Positions 36,910 to 48,159 of a stretch of 64,000 nt of DNA are shown here, one piece after another. The position numbers were made by a program, and so were the translations under genes. The notes under the pieces were generated by a model. It was not told the origin of the DNA. It searched no databases and saw only the letters and a program-made list of their open reading frames with translations. Numbering within the stretch: position 1 is the stretch's first letter; the number at the start of each line of letters is the position of its first letter. Source of the stretch: Harmonia axyridis (Eukaryota; Arthropoda; Insecta; Coleoptera; Coccinellidae); contig NC_059503.1 of assembly GCF_914767665.1 (NCBI RefSeq), forward strand, positions 1,674,001 to 1,738,000. The letters run 5' to 3'.

Positions 36910-37690
36910 AGACTTCAAGTGAAGCAATAGGCATAACTTTTCTTGTAATACTTTTTTGGTTAGTTATCGTTTGTCTGTTCGTGAACATGAAGCTGCCAGC
37001 TTGTTTATCTAGCTAGCGTGGCTTGCATGCGCCTAATAGTCCCATGAACTGATTAACAATCAATTAGCCGAATTAAATTTATCAAAGTCCTCCCTCTAGT
37101 TCTTTTTCCAAATGCATCGCTAGCGTGTTTAGAACTACTAACCTGCTAGAGGGGTTAGTGTAGTGGCGCAATTGAAAGGCCACTTGGAAAACGTTTAAGA
37201 CCGGCCTTATCTCAGATAAATAATGTATGTTAAACTACCCTTAAGTGCTGGCAAATTGTTCCAGAAACCTTCGACCTGTTTCCCGACACCATGCGAAATA
37301 CTAATTTATTCAAATGTCACACACGTCAACCTGGTACCGGCAATTTCCGTTTTATTGCTCGGACGGCTGAAAAAAATCACTGTTTCCCTCGTTCCCGACA
37401 GTTTTATGACGAATAATATACAACCGGCTTTTATGTCTTAATTTTTGCTACGCCTTTCCGATTTTCGCGGTTGTAAAAGTGTTTTTCTGCGTTTTCGGAG
37501 CTTTTCCAACCGTGGAAATTGATTGCGAGAGGTTTGCATGAAGAGATCGTCATCTTCGAAAACTTATGTGCATGTTTCTAGTGTCTGAAAATGTTTTTTT
37601 CTTCAGACCATACGATATCTGTCGAGTACATATCTTCAGAGCTCCAATTTTCGAAATACTGAAAAATTTGAAACCCTTAAAATCTTCTTG
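36910..37690. other. Intronic stretch, no gene recognised
   Basis: A short frame at 37223-37441 (plus) has no motif. Nothing else was recognised. Confidence 0.3.
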
Positions 37691-37692
37691 TG

Positions 37693-38019
37693 AAAGGTGT
37701 TTTTTTTAGAGCTATAGAACTTTAAATTGCAATCAAACAACGATGGATTTTTCGATTGACATGAATTTTATTTATCCGCAAGATAATCTTGTGGCATTAT
37801 ATTTTAAATATGATTTCTGGCATATGACCGCCACGGCTGGCTCGGATGTAGTCCAATCTGGACGTCCAATTTTCGATGACTTTTTCCAACATTTGTGGCC
37901 GTATATCGGCAATAACACGGCGAATGTTGTCTTCCAAATGGTCAAGGGTTTGTGGCTTATCCGCATAGACCAATGACTTTACATAGCCCCACAGAAAGTA
38001 GTCTAGCGGTGTTAAATCA
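37693..38019 (-). mobile_element. DD41D element fragment, 3' part only (V10)
   Basis: The minus-strand fragment begins at the 3' terminus (AAAGGTGT at 37693) and covers the transposase C-terminus. It breaks off at about 38019, just before the third-Asp block. An A-rich run (about 38018-38055) follows. It lies in inverted orientation to copy V8, 620 bp away. Confidence 0.85.
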
Positions 38020-38055
38020 AAAATTAAAAAAAAGTAAAAAAAAAATTATATCAAT

Positions 38056-38636
38056 AAAATAAATTTGACAAGGCGTCAATTGGGATGATACCAGCAAAAT
38101 TCGCCACAAAGCAGGCGAACACCGAAATCATCAGTTGGAAAATACGCAACAGGAAGTGTTTGGCAAATAATCGCGTAACTAAAATCCTGTTTCCTGCAAT
38201 ATCAGGCCCTTCTGGTTTCGCATCGACTGAAAACTCTGGGCGCTAAACAATACAGTCGGTCTAATAGCAGTGTTATATTCGCACAATGATATATTATGCC
38301 GCATTATTCATTTATGTAATGTGGAATTAGTCACAGTCAGGTAAATAACTTAATTGTTCCTCTCTTCATATTCAACTGCTGTTATCGTTCCATCTATTCG
38401 ACCTTTGTGCGTGTCTGTATGACATTTTACCAACCGAAATGAATCGCTGTTATGGTTGTTAAGCGTTTCCTTTGGATTATTGGCTCGTTTTCCTGGTAAT
38501 TGTGGTGTGCATTCCCTGAATATTCGAGCAGAATGATTTGATACGTTAATCAGTGATGGTTAGTCCTCAAACCAGTCCTGTATGGCGAATACAACTCAAT
38601 ATAACCTCGATTGGATGGAAAAATATCACCCTATAT
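38056..38636. other. Intronic stretch, no gene recognised
   Basis: Single-copy-looking AT-rich sequence between two DD41D copies. Confidence 0.3.
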
Positions 38637-38637
38637 A

Positions 38638-39577
38638 ACGGATGTTTTTTTTCGAGGTATATAACTTTAAGTTGGCAGTACTGTCCAAAATGGCGACCGA
38701 TTTAACAGCTGTCAAGTGATTTATTCTCAGTTTGGTTTGGCAATTCATCATGAATAGACTCACGCCTGAACAACGCCTGCAAATAGTGCAATTTTATTTC
38801 GAACATAATGGTTCTGTGCGGAATACGTAACGCGCACTACGTCCATTTTATTTTGTTTAGCGATGAAGCGATCTTCTGGTTGAATGGCTACGTCAACAAA
38901 CAAAACTGACACTTTTGGAGTGAAGCTAATCCTCAAGTGTATGTCGAAACACCGTTACATCCAGAAAAACTGAGTGTTTGGTGCGCTTTATGAGCTGGTG
39001 GAATCATTGGTCCGTACTTCTTCAAAAACGATGATGGCCAGAGAGTTACAGTCAATGGTGATCGGTATAGAGCCATGATAACTAACTTTTTCATTCCTGA
39101 ATTGAACAACCAAGATGTCCAGGAGCTGTGGTTCCTACAAGACGGCGCAACATGTCACACAGCTCATGCCACAATCGATTTATTGAAAGACACGTTTGGT
39201 GACCGACTAATTTCACGTTTTGAACCTATGAATTGGCCTCCAAGATCTTGTGATTCGACACCGCTAGACTACTTTCTGTGGGGCTATGTAAAGACATTGG
39301 TCTATGTGGATAGGCCACAAACCCCTCGACCATTTGGAAGACAAGATTCGCCGTGTTATTGCCGATATACGGCCACAAATGTTGGAAAAAGTCATCGAAA
39401 ATTGGACGTCCAGATTGGACTACATCAGAGTCAGCCGTGGCGATCATATGCCAGAAATCATATTCAAAATGTAATGCCACAAGATTATCTTGCGGATAAA
39501 TAAAATTCATGTCAATCGAATAATCCATCGTTGTTTTATTTCAATTTAAAGTTCTATAGCTCTAAAAAAACACCCTT
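38638..39577 (+). mobile_element. DD41D element, copy V8 (class I deletion, several stops)
   Basis: About 940 bp, flanked by TA at 38636-38637 and 39578-39579. The N-terminal part (MNRLTPEQRLQIVQ, then NGSVRN) runs into stops. The catalytic region also carries stops (for example TGA in the NKQNC/RIW block and in CALW). The remaining frame 39075-39503 covers the second and third Asp blocks, then shifts frame after ADRPQT-like sequence through an inserted C. It is among the most decayed full-length copies. Confidence 0.9.
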
Positions 39578-39579
39578 TA

Positions 39580-41300
39580 CTTCACATTGAATCTAATATA
39601 ATTTCTGTTAAAACCCGAGGAGACAACAATCGAAATCGATGCTGAAATTGAGTTCTTCAGATCCTAGGAACTTGAATCATCAATAATCACATATATTATA
39701 TCTGAGAATTCCAATGACTTCAAATGATCAAGGATTCATGGAATTATATTCCATCATTTTATTATTGAACGACAGTCCTATTAGATATGATAATGGATAC
39801 TATAGATCCCATTAAATTGACCATTTGCATTCATTTCGTCATGTTATTGTGTATCTTAAGACCTCAGGTTTATATCTGACTCGTGAAAATTTAGATTTTC
39901 GGGGATTTCTGAATCCGAACAAGGTTTGAATAATTTATCTTCAAATTCTTGAGGAAATATTTGGAAAAAATTATTTTTTCAATAATCAGCATAAACAACT
40001 ACATTTTGGCCTCTAAGAATGATCGAAACTTCAAAATTTATATTTCGATTCCTTCTTCAGACAATTGACATCGATTTCGATCCTTTAAATGTTAATTAAA
40101 TTGTCGAAGCGAACTAATCATAATCGAATTCAACATTCCTTGTTAAACCGACAAATGTTCCGACCACCTGTCACATTCTGCATCCAGTAAATCATTCTGG
40201 AAAAGTTTCTTTACCGAATCAATTAATTGCTTTGAAAAGTGCCCATATTTTTCACTTGTTCTATTAGCATACGATATGTAAAATGGATTAATTAAATGTA
40301 ATGAATGCTATTCGAGTTTTGAAACCATTATTCATGTGCACATAATATGAAACTGTGTGATAAATTTTAGAATAATTGAATGATTGCAGGATTCTTATGA
40401 TGGCAATGACGTTCGATCTCATTTCAAATACTTCTTGCTTGTTCGGTTTTAATAAGTAGCAATGATTCTCGATAAATTGCTGTTTTACATGTTTATTTAA
40501 ATGTTGGGTGTGTCGACAGCATTTGAAAGTGTAGCTGGGATAATAATGAATTACTTATAGCACAACTTTTTCATCAGAAAAACGGTCACGCCCTTTTTTT
40601 ACCGATGAGACTGTATTTTTTCAAAATCCGCATTGAAAACAACGACATAATTGTTGTTTATTAGATTGGTATTTTTAGTTTTTTATGAATGACAAATTGT
40701 ACGACATTTGTCTTGTTAGAAATCATGAATTCGTGTATTTTATAGTCATAATTCTAGTTACGTTTTTTCTTTAATTGACAAGCGTAAGCCTAAATGCTAT
40801 TTCTCCGCCCCAATGCAATTCACTGATTAAAGTTCGATGTTTTAAATACAATAATCAGCAGTATAGGCTGGCCGATCAATTTTATCACTTCAAGTTTCCA
40901 ATTTGAGCAATGAATTTTATCGATATCGATAATTATAAACGATCATGACCAAAACGGACTTGGGCTAACGATAATTGGACATGAATTAACAGCAGACGTA
41001 ATGTTTGTAATGATTTCAATTCGTCAGTGACAATTTGGAATAATTTCATCATTATTTTGTCGATGTTCCAGCGAAATCGATGTATGAATAAAACTGCTTT
41101 CGCATATGGGTTGATCGATTTTCAACATTTTCAAGTTACTACAGATGTGACCTTCTAAATTTCGAATTTTTACGAATATGAAAAATGACAAGGAGCACTG
41201 ACGTTCTTTCATCAAGTGTGCCTTTGGAAATCACGGAATATAGATATGTGCTTTCTAAAAACGCAATTGACGCATGGATGAAGAATCGCACAAATGCTCC
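39580..41300. other. Intronic stretch, no gene recognised
   Basis: AT-rich and without frames over 65 codons. It is the longest part of the intron in which I noticed no transposon, so it could contain host regulatory sequence. Confidence 0.35.
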
Positions 41301-41338
41301 TGACTAGGGATTCACGGCTTGGCTCGATTTTCAAACTA

Positions 41339-42035
41339 CACTGCGCAAAAAAATTAACGCACATTCTGAAAATCTCAATTTTGATGAAAGTTAATTCGAC
41401 ATTGACTTTATAACTTATTTTTTATGTTCTCTCGGGAATGTTTTGAACGAAACAAGACACATAAAATGGAAGAAAAATTCAGGATTTCACCGAATCTTAT
41501 GTGAAAGAAGAGAAATAAACAATTTTCAAAATACTGGAATGCTGATAAGTGATTTAATACTTGGTATTTTCACCCCTTGCGTTAATTACAGCTCGACAAC
41601 GACGGTTCATACTCAAAATGAGTGATCTTAAAATGTTCTGATCTAATCCTTCCCAGATTTCTCCGAGTTGGATTCCTAAGTCATTAAGAGTAGCTGGATG
41701 ATTTTCTGAACTTCTCAGCATTCTATTGAGGTTGTCCCACACCTGCTCAACCGGATTGAGATCTCGACTTCTTGCTGGCCATTCCATTCGAGAGACTTCA
41801 ACCTCTTCAAGGTACTCCTGAACAATGCGCGCACGATGGGGTCTGGCATTATCGTCCATAAAAATGAAATTTTCACCAATGTATGGGGCAAATGGCACTA
41901 CATGCTCTTCAAGAATGTTCCTTATATACCTATCAGCATTCATAACTCCATTATCAACGACCACTAGGTCTGTGCGAGCAGTCAAAGATATTCCACCCCA
42001 TACTATAATCGATCCTCCCCCGAAATTCAGATATT
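41339..42035 (-). mobile_element. Tc1-like (DD34E) element, copy T2, 5'-truncated
   Basis: The 3' terminal repeat (CACTGCGCAAAAAAATTAAC) starts at 41339 after a TA inside the hAT copy. The 5' half of the element is missing and is replaced by hAT sequence at about 42036. Confidence 0.9.
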
Positions 42036-42048
42036 CATTGCCAAGCAA
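41554..42048 (-). pseudogene. Tc1-like transposase, C-terminal catalytic half
   Basis: The 164-codon frame reads GGGSIIVWGGIS, FMDDNARPHRAR (second catalytic Asp), then WPARSRDLNPVEQVWD (catalytic Glu), with 34 residues between Asp and Glu: DD34E, the Tc1 signature. The natural C-terminus (RCRAVINAR) and stop are present. The first residues of the frame come from the junction with hAT sequence. The DNA-binding half and the first Asp are absent. Confidence 0.85.
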
Positions 42049-42169
42049 TAAATATCTGAAATTAAGTCAATACAAGCTCAAGTATGTAATTTTTCACGAG
42101 CTTGATTTTCAAGTCGAGTAGTTATTCAAAATATCAAGCTACTTGGCTTGATGAATCCCTATTATGGAT

Positions 42170-42727
42170 CCCCCCCTTGATCAAGAAAATGCTTCGACTC
42201 CAGCTAAAGCTATGTTGCCGCGCTTTTTATAATCAAAGTCATAGATACTTCCTTGCGAGGTACGTGAAAATAAAATGTATCTAAATTGGAAATTCATCAT
42301 GAAATGTTAGATTTCTATCACTCAAAAAAAGTCAAAAAAGAAGCAAGAGTTTTTAAATTGTCACCAACCATATCGATTAAAACCTCCCTTGGCGAATGCG
42401 TAAGGCCTCTCGCAGAAATTAGAATATGCATTTGTGGAAATTAAGCTAGGCAAACAGGCTGCAATTACCTCGCAAAACCAGCTGAAATATGTGCGCTGGC
42501 ACAATAAATGACAGGAAAATGCTGCGAGTAGCTGGCATGCTTGGAAATGAGGTGTGTTGGTAATTACATAAGGTTGCGTGGCGTGAAACTTGAGATGGAA
42601 TTAGCATACGAAAATGGATTGTATTGCCAAAGCAAATAGGGAAGTATGGGCTCTAAAGGTTCACTATAAATCATATGTAGCAGGGGCGGTCCGAGGGATC
42701 TTCGTAAAATCGCAAGGAGTAGCAAAA
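42170..42727. other. Intronic stretch, no gene recognised
   Basis: No coding frame or known repeat lies between the hAT/Tc1 nest and the next Tc1 copy. Confidence 0.3.
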
Positions 42728-42729
42728 TA

Positions 42730-43442
42730 CACTACGCAAAAAAATTAACGCACATTATGGAAATCTCAAATTCATTCTACAACTGAAGGTGTTCTCAATG
42801 ATAATTATTTTTATCAGAATTATGCATGCATAAGTTATCCACTTTCAACGTTTTTCTTCAATACAGATGTTTTTTCCCAGCAGGAATAAAAAAAAGATGA
42901 AATTATCAGATTTTGAATGTATTGGCTCCATTCTGAAATCAGTTGTTCTCGATCAATTCTAGTGATCAATAGTTTTTCTTTTGTTTGATTTTCTACACTG
43001 GATCGCTATGCAACGCGAAACACGCAATTTGACCCAAGAAGAATGTGCCCAAGCGGTAGTTTTGCGAGAAGAAGGGTGGACATACTCAAGAATTGCAGAA
43101 AGGTTTGGAGTTTCCCATACAAGTGTGTCCTGAATGTTGCAGCGATTCAGGGGGACAGGTATGAATGTCCGAAGACCAGGACAGGGTAGACCACGGGTAA
43201 CAACTGCCATTCAAGAAAGTTACTTGAGAGTTTCTTCGTTGAGACAACGGTTTGCAACCGCTCGCCTCCTTCAAAATCAGCTTGAGCAAACTCATGGGGT
43301 GCAAATTAGCACTCAGACAATAAGAAATCGCCTCAGAGAATATGATTTAAGGCCTCGTGTCGCGGCAAGAGGCCCAGCTCTTACCCCAGTCCATCGAAGG
43401 GCGCGTTTGGATTTTGCGACAGAGCATATCCAGCTAGACTAG
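42730..43442 (+). mobile_element. Tc1-like (DD34E) element, copy T3, 3'-truncated
   Basis: The 5' terminal repeat (CACTACGCAAAAAAATTAAC) begins at 42730 after TA (42728-42729). The copy ends near 43442, before the first catalytic Asp. It is oriented opposite to copies T1 and T2. Confidence 0.9.
43008..43442 (+). pseudogene. Tc1-like transposase, N-terminal half with internal stop
   Basis: It starts MQRETRNLTQEECAQAVV, as copy T1 does, and covers both helix-turn-helix units of the DNA-binding region: RIAERFGVSHTS, then ARLLQNQLEQTHGVQIS and TIRNRLREYDLRPR. An in-frame TGA at 43131-43133 replaces the Arg codon seen in T1. The frame then stays open to LDFATEHIQLD and stops. The catalytic domain is entirely missing. 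Confidence 0.85.
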
Positions 43443-43444
43443 TT

Positions 43445-44059
43445 TGTTACACCTATCCTGGGACATCCAGTATAAAGCGAACCCTATAGCGAGTCATTTT
43501 CCAGTCTTCATAGGTTTTCTCGTAGTCCGCCACTGGCCGTATCCGGCATAAATCACAACTTGTGCATGCCAACTCCAGTTTGGACCGGGAATTACCGAAC
43601 GGCCGAGATCGCTATCTCCACCCCTTCGTTTAGAGAAATTTGTTTGAAGTCGCTTAACATCGAGCCGCCATTTTAGCGAAGCCCGAAATCACGAAATTCT
43701 TCGTTCTGGCGTTAACCTATCGCCGGTCATGAAATATACAAGTTTTAATAAAGGAACAGTTTACTTTATCACGCTAAAACATGTTGCGACGATAAGAGAG
43801 ACTTGCACGCAGACATGATGTATGCTCCCCGTAACACCCCATAATATTAGTTCAAATTAATTGGTCTGATAGTTATGCAAGCACGGCATATTTTCTCCAG
43901 AAGCTTTAGAGTTGCTACAAATCGTTTTTCCAACTATTACCCGCAAGATTTCACACTCCTTTTCGCTATTTAATAATAAATTGGGAAAATGATCGAACCA
44001 AAGATGCGCCCCTGTGGATCACCTATTCTAACCCACCAGATATTCGTTAAAGATGCTTA
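43445..44059. other. Intronic stretch next to the homeodomain exon, no gene recognised
   Basis: It is GC-richer at about 43490-43740 and free of recognised transposons. It lies just downstream of the exon on the minus strand and could hold intronic regulatory elements, but there is no direct evidence. Confidence 0.3.
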
Positions 44060-44060
44060 C

Positions 44061-44280
44061 CTTCTGTTTTGGTACCACGTCTTGACCTGCGTATCTGTAA
44101 GGCTGAGTTTCGCTGCCAGTTCCATTCTGTCTTGAACGCTCAGGTATTTTTGTCTCTCGAAACTTTTTTCTAATGTCTGTAACTGTAGATCTGTGAACGC
44201 CGTCCGTGCTTTCCTCTGTTTTTTACTCAGGCTTCCGTTTGAGCTTTTTGATGAGTTGAGCGAGTCTTCTCCTAATTGTC
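44061..44280 (-). CDS. B-H1: BarH homeobox protein, homeodomain exon
   Basis: The exon lies between an acceptor (minus strand TTTTTCTGCAG, AG at 44281-44282) and a donor (GTAAGC from 44060). It begins with two bases of a split codon and ends with two bases (AG) of the Arg codon completed in the terminal exon. It encodes QLGEDSLNSSKSSNG, a basic run KKQRKARTAF and homeodomain residues 1-53, ending KTWYQNRR. Tyr at homeodomain position 49, where most homeodomains have Phe, is the Bar-class hallmark. Leu16, Phe20, Trp48, Gln50 and Asn51 are in place. Residue 11 is Leu, where I recall His in the fly proteins. The upstream exon was not found in the window. Confidence 0.95.
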
Positions 44281-45560
44281 CTGCAGAAAAATATATCGAG
44301 TTAGTAATGTATTCCAGATGTTTTTTTTTATTTGGTCTTCTCCAACAGAGTTTCTTGAGGATGTTGTCTAGGTAGGAGAGCATTCTATGGGTGAAATTGG
44401 GAATAATCTAAATGCGAGTATGTATTGATAAAGACGAGTTAGTTTCACTACTCATAACTCAAAAACGCAACTGGAATTTTTATTATGTTAACTTTTAGCA
44501 ATAAGTACCTCAATATCAGCAGAGGAAATGTGAACTTTCAAAATTCTAGCTGAAACGTCCATGATAGAGATGTTTGTTCTACAGACTATGACCTAAGCTA
44601 AAAAGTAATGACAATTTGACGCGTTTTCAAGTGAAATACAAAATAAACTAGGACAATGTTGGATTCATACTACATAGAATAAAAACTATATCTTCCCGGA
44701 TTGGTGGACCAAAAGCCATCCCCAATTCCATCCAGGAATACACACAAGACACTCGAACAGTGTGAACCCATCTTTCGTCCCCAATTACCCCCTCGAAAAT
44801 CCCCCCCACCCCTGCAATCCCTCCTCTATCGATCGGCCGACCGAAGCTAAACGCTGATTTATAGCTGAATGGGGTAAAACAGTTGTAAAAGGCATTGTCT
44901 GGATCCCGGAATTGATCCTTCGGCCATTGTTTCAGGAGTCCCGACGGCGACTCCGGGCATTAAGGGGAAGGGAAGAAGCCCCGGAAGTAGCCGCCAATCG
45001 GGACGGGCCGTCGAGGGGTGGGGGTAAACCGACACCCCCACCAGACGGGAATCTGGAGCTAGGTGCCGACTAGACGCTGATGCTGTGCTGGAAACGCGAG
45101 AGGGGTTGGAAATTGTGCAGGAAAGATCAGGGAAATCTTCCTGGTTTTCGTTTTAGGGATTCGCCCAGCGTTTTTCGGTATAAAGCTATCATTATCCTAT
45201 TTTATTTTACGTTTTTGGTTGTCCTTTCAAGAGGGTGTCAAAACGTCATGGATTCATTGATGATCTCCCTTAGAAATAACTTCATCCAGTTCATTTAAAA
45301 CAATTAAAACTGCAGAACAAGTACATTGTGTAGCTAGTAGTAAAAGCGATAATTTTCCGGAGGACAGCTTGTAGGCAGGAAGTGTGATTACATCAATTGG
45401 AAAATTTCACCATCTTTGGCAAATTTTCTCAATTATTGTTTCCGTCGGTGATCTGAAACAATTTTGGTCCATGCAGAGGAAGATTTAACTTCTTTAAAGA
45501 GACATGGAGGATGCATCTCCTCAACGGTTGCCAAAGGATACATTGAGGAATCTTTCAGGT
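44281..45560 (-). other. B-H1: Upstream BarH intron (partial), with GC-rich block
   Basis: This follows the acceptor at 44281-44282. A GC-rich block at about 44690-45140 contrasts with the AT-rich surroundings. A minus-strand frame (44859-45041) has no recognisable domain. The block may be a conserved non-coding element or an unrecognised exon. Confidence 0.35.
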
Positions 45561-45564
45561 AATA

Positions 45565-46348
45565 TAGGGTGTTTTTTTTCGATGTATATAACTTTAAGTT
45601 GGCATTTCTGTTCAAGATGGCGACCGATTTAACAGCTGTCAAATGATTTATTCTCAGTTTGGTTTGGCAATTCATCATGAATAGACTCACGCCTGAACAA
45701 TGTTTGCAAATAGTGCAAAATGAGATTGCCTTTGTTCCCGATTTTCATAAGCGAATTTTGTTCAGCGATGAAGCGCACTTCTGGTTGTGTGGCTACGTCA
45801 ACAAACAAAACTGACGCATTTGGAGTGAAGCTAATCCTCAAGTGTATGTCGAAACACCGTTACACCCAGAAAAACTGACTGTTTGGTGCGCTTTATGGGC
45901 TGGTGGAATCATTGGTCCGTACTTCTTCAAAAACGATGATGGCCAGAACGTTACAGTCAATGGTGATCGGTATAGAACCATGATTACAATTTTTTTCATT
46001 CCTGAATTGAACAACCATGATGTCCAGGAGCTGTGGTTCCAACAAGACGGCGCAACATGTCACACAGCTCATGCCATAATCGATTTATTGAAAGACACGT
46101 TTGGTGACCGCCTAATTTCACGTTTTGGACCTGTGAATTGGCCTCCAAGATCTTGTGATTTAACACCGCTAGACTACTTTCTGTGGGGCTATGTAAAGTC
46201 ATTGGTCTATGCGTATAAGCCACAAACCCTTGACCATTTGGAAGACAACATTCGCCGTGTTATTGCCGATATACGGCACAAATGTTGGAAAAAGTCATCG
46301 ATAATTGGACGTTGCAATTTAAATTTCTATAGCTCTAAAAAAACCCTT
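45565..46348 (+). mobile_element. DD41D element, copy V9 (class II deletion, further 3' deletion)
   Basis: About 784 bp, with TA at both flanks. It shares the V4-type junction (QIVQ joined to EIAFVPDFHKRILFSDEAHF). The frame 45842-46444 covers PLHPEKLTVWCALW, QQDGATCH and TPLDYFLWG. Upstream of it the NKQN block is broken by TGA, where the Cys codon is mutated. Near the end a deletion joins the tail to the 3' terminal region. Confidence 0.9.
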
Positions 46349-46359
46349 TATGTAATGGA

Positions 46360-47790
46360 TAAATTTAGAGTGGCTAGCGAGAAAGAGAATGAAGATTCAG
46401 GTAGAGCCATACTATGTCAAACTGATGACCGCAAATTCTCATAACATCTGAAAATTCACTTATCGTGACGTCTAGTGTTTCACCATGTGGTGATCAGTTT
46501 CACTATTTCCGAAGTCTTAAGAGTTTTCTCATTTTTCAATGCTTTCCAGTCGAGAAATCCAGCATTTCGTTTCAAACCAAATGAGAAAAGGTCAAAGGTA
46601 CGCCAACAAGTTCGAATCGCCAAAGATCTATGAACTCTTCTCTGTAATTAGATCAATTTCTTCCGATTGAATCCCTGTTATATCTACAACGAACAATTTC
46701 GAGTAGGTATCTCTCTCGAAAGAATGATCAATCATAATTGGCCAGCACCGTGGAAAAAGCCGCTTCCATAACAATGCAGAATGAAATCGAAAATTATTAG
46801 CTGATAGATGAACAGATCCATCCTTGTCATTGCTAACCGATTGTGATGGGGAAGTGAAATCTAATTAAACCGATTGAAAATGGGATAATCTGAAGAGGAA
46901 ACCGTAGTACACTACGATCAACCGTTAGCCAATTAATAAAAGTAATACTTACAACAAATTGAAGTATTAAGAAATAAACAATAATGAGGGGAACTGTTAT
47001 GGTTTATTATACGTGAACAATGTACAATGTATCGTTAGAAAAATGGCAGCGAAGTAATGAATGTGAGATTAACAAGTACGTAAATGAGCTGCTCTTATTC
47101 TAATTAACAGAAAAAGGAAGCAATAAGGTGGATAATTATTTATAACACCAACATCGATTAAGTCTTCACTGGCTCTTCTTTTCAATCGGTTGTGGTTTAT
47201 TTCATCATTAAAAATGTTTTCAAAGTTCAATTCTCTCTGGTACAAATTTGAATGTTTGTCCTAAAAGTGTGACAAATTGTTTATTTCACAGTTGTCGAAT
47301 GGGCTTTCATCTAAAATTATTTTTTATTGCATTGGGATTTAACAGAAAAGGCCTGAACCACCCAGGGATTACCTTTTGGAAGCTGATACACCGAAATACC
47401 TGTATAGCCCACTTAAATCGGCATTTATTAAAAGAAGAAATATTGCTTTGTTTCTCTTCAACAGGCCGCAAAAATACCGAAAAATTTCTGGTAATAAATC
47501 ATTTGTGTGTACTTATTCAAATAGTGGGTAATAATTTTATTTACAACCATTTCACAGTTCTTTTGAAGACAATTTTGGCACGGTTAACCACAAAAGGGTT
47601 GCCGGTGTACTTGTTGACTCTTTCAGCAAGACAAATTATCCTACGATGACAATTCTTTACGGGTCAGGTGAATTATTGGTTTCAAACTTCCTCGAACACG
47701 TCTAAAGGTAGCTAGGTAGAATATTGAAGAGCCGCTGTGGATTTGGCAAGAAACTTTTCAAACCATACTTTCATTTTTATTCTTTGAAAT
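46360..47790. other. No gene confidently recognised
   Basis: A 133-codon plus-strand frame (47248-47649) lacks recognisable motifs and appears to be a chance frame. No repeats were recognised. Confidence 0.3.
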
Positions 47791-47895
47791 AAAGGATTCA
47801 CGGCTTGGCTTGATATTGAAGCTATTCGGCTTGAGCTTGACTTGAAATAAACCTAAGTTCAAGTCAAGTAGTAGTCTTTCAATGTCAGGTTATTG
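47791..47895 (+). mobile_element. hAT-like element fragment, copy H9 (5' end only)
   Basis: Begins AAGGATTCACGGCTTGGCTT and continues with the 5' subterminal CAAGTCAAG repeats, fading at about 47895. Confidence 0.75.
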
Positions 47896-48053
47896 ATAAT
47901 GGACTAGTTTTCATTTTTTTGTTAAGGATTAATTCTGAAAATTTAAGTAAAATGAAACAAAAATGTGGAAGAATCATTGAAATATCTCTAGAAATGAAAA
48001 AGTTATGGGACTTTGAAGTTCCGCTCGGAAGAATAATTTCATAGTCTAGTGTG

Positions 48054-48061
48054 TGACGTCA
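48054..48061. promoter_or_regulatory. TGACGTCA palindrome
   Basis: A perfect cAMP-response-element-type palindrome about 100 bp upstream of the THAP start codon. A second copy lies at 48602-48609. The pair could be regulatory, or part of the ends of a decayed transposon. Confidence 0.4.
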
Positions 48062-48159
48062 CGCCACTTACACGAGGCGACTGGTATTCGCAGAGTGCTT
48101 ACGAATTCATTGTTGTACAATCACTTGAGCCGTTCGTGTCGTGTTTTGTTCGTTACACG

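Larger units (their letters stand above)
41305..42161 (+). mobile_element. hAT-like element, copy H8, with a nested Tc1-like fragment
   Basis: The hAT 5' terminus (TAGGGATTCA at 41305) and 3' terminus (TGAATCCCTA ending 42161) enclose a Tc1-like fragment at 41339-42035. Only 34 bp of hAT remain on the left and about 126 bp on the right. The flanking 8-mers (CTCCTGAC and TTATGGAT) do not match, so the two ends probably did not arise as one clean insertion. Confidence 0.8.
22415..44060 (-). other. B-H1: BarH intron of 21.6 kb interrupting the homeodomain
   Basis: The donor reads AGAAG/GTAAGC (GT at 44059-44060) and the acceptor reads TTTCCAG/AACA. Both match standard signals, and joining them restores an unbroken homeodomain at Arg53. 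The intron holds Tc1-like copies, several hAT-like copies, DD41D copies, mariner relics and one R1 repeat. No other gene was recognised inside it. Confidence 0.85.

Noticed and set aside
41339..43442. Tc1-like copies T2 (C-terminal half, minus) and T3 (N-terminal half, plus) as two pieces of one element split by a local inversion
   Set aside because: The orientations fit, but the flank does not. T2 is inserted in a hAT copy, so sequence beyond the T3 terminus should continue the hAT copy, and it does not. They are better read as two separate insertions.
47248..47649. A 133-codon plus-strand frame as a possible gene
   Set aside because: No domain, no splice or start support, and a composition like the surrounding AT-rich DNA. 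Frames of this length are expected by chance in 64 kb.
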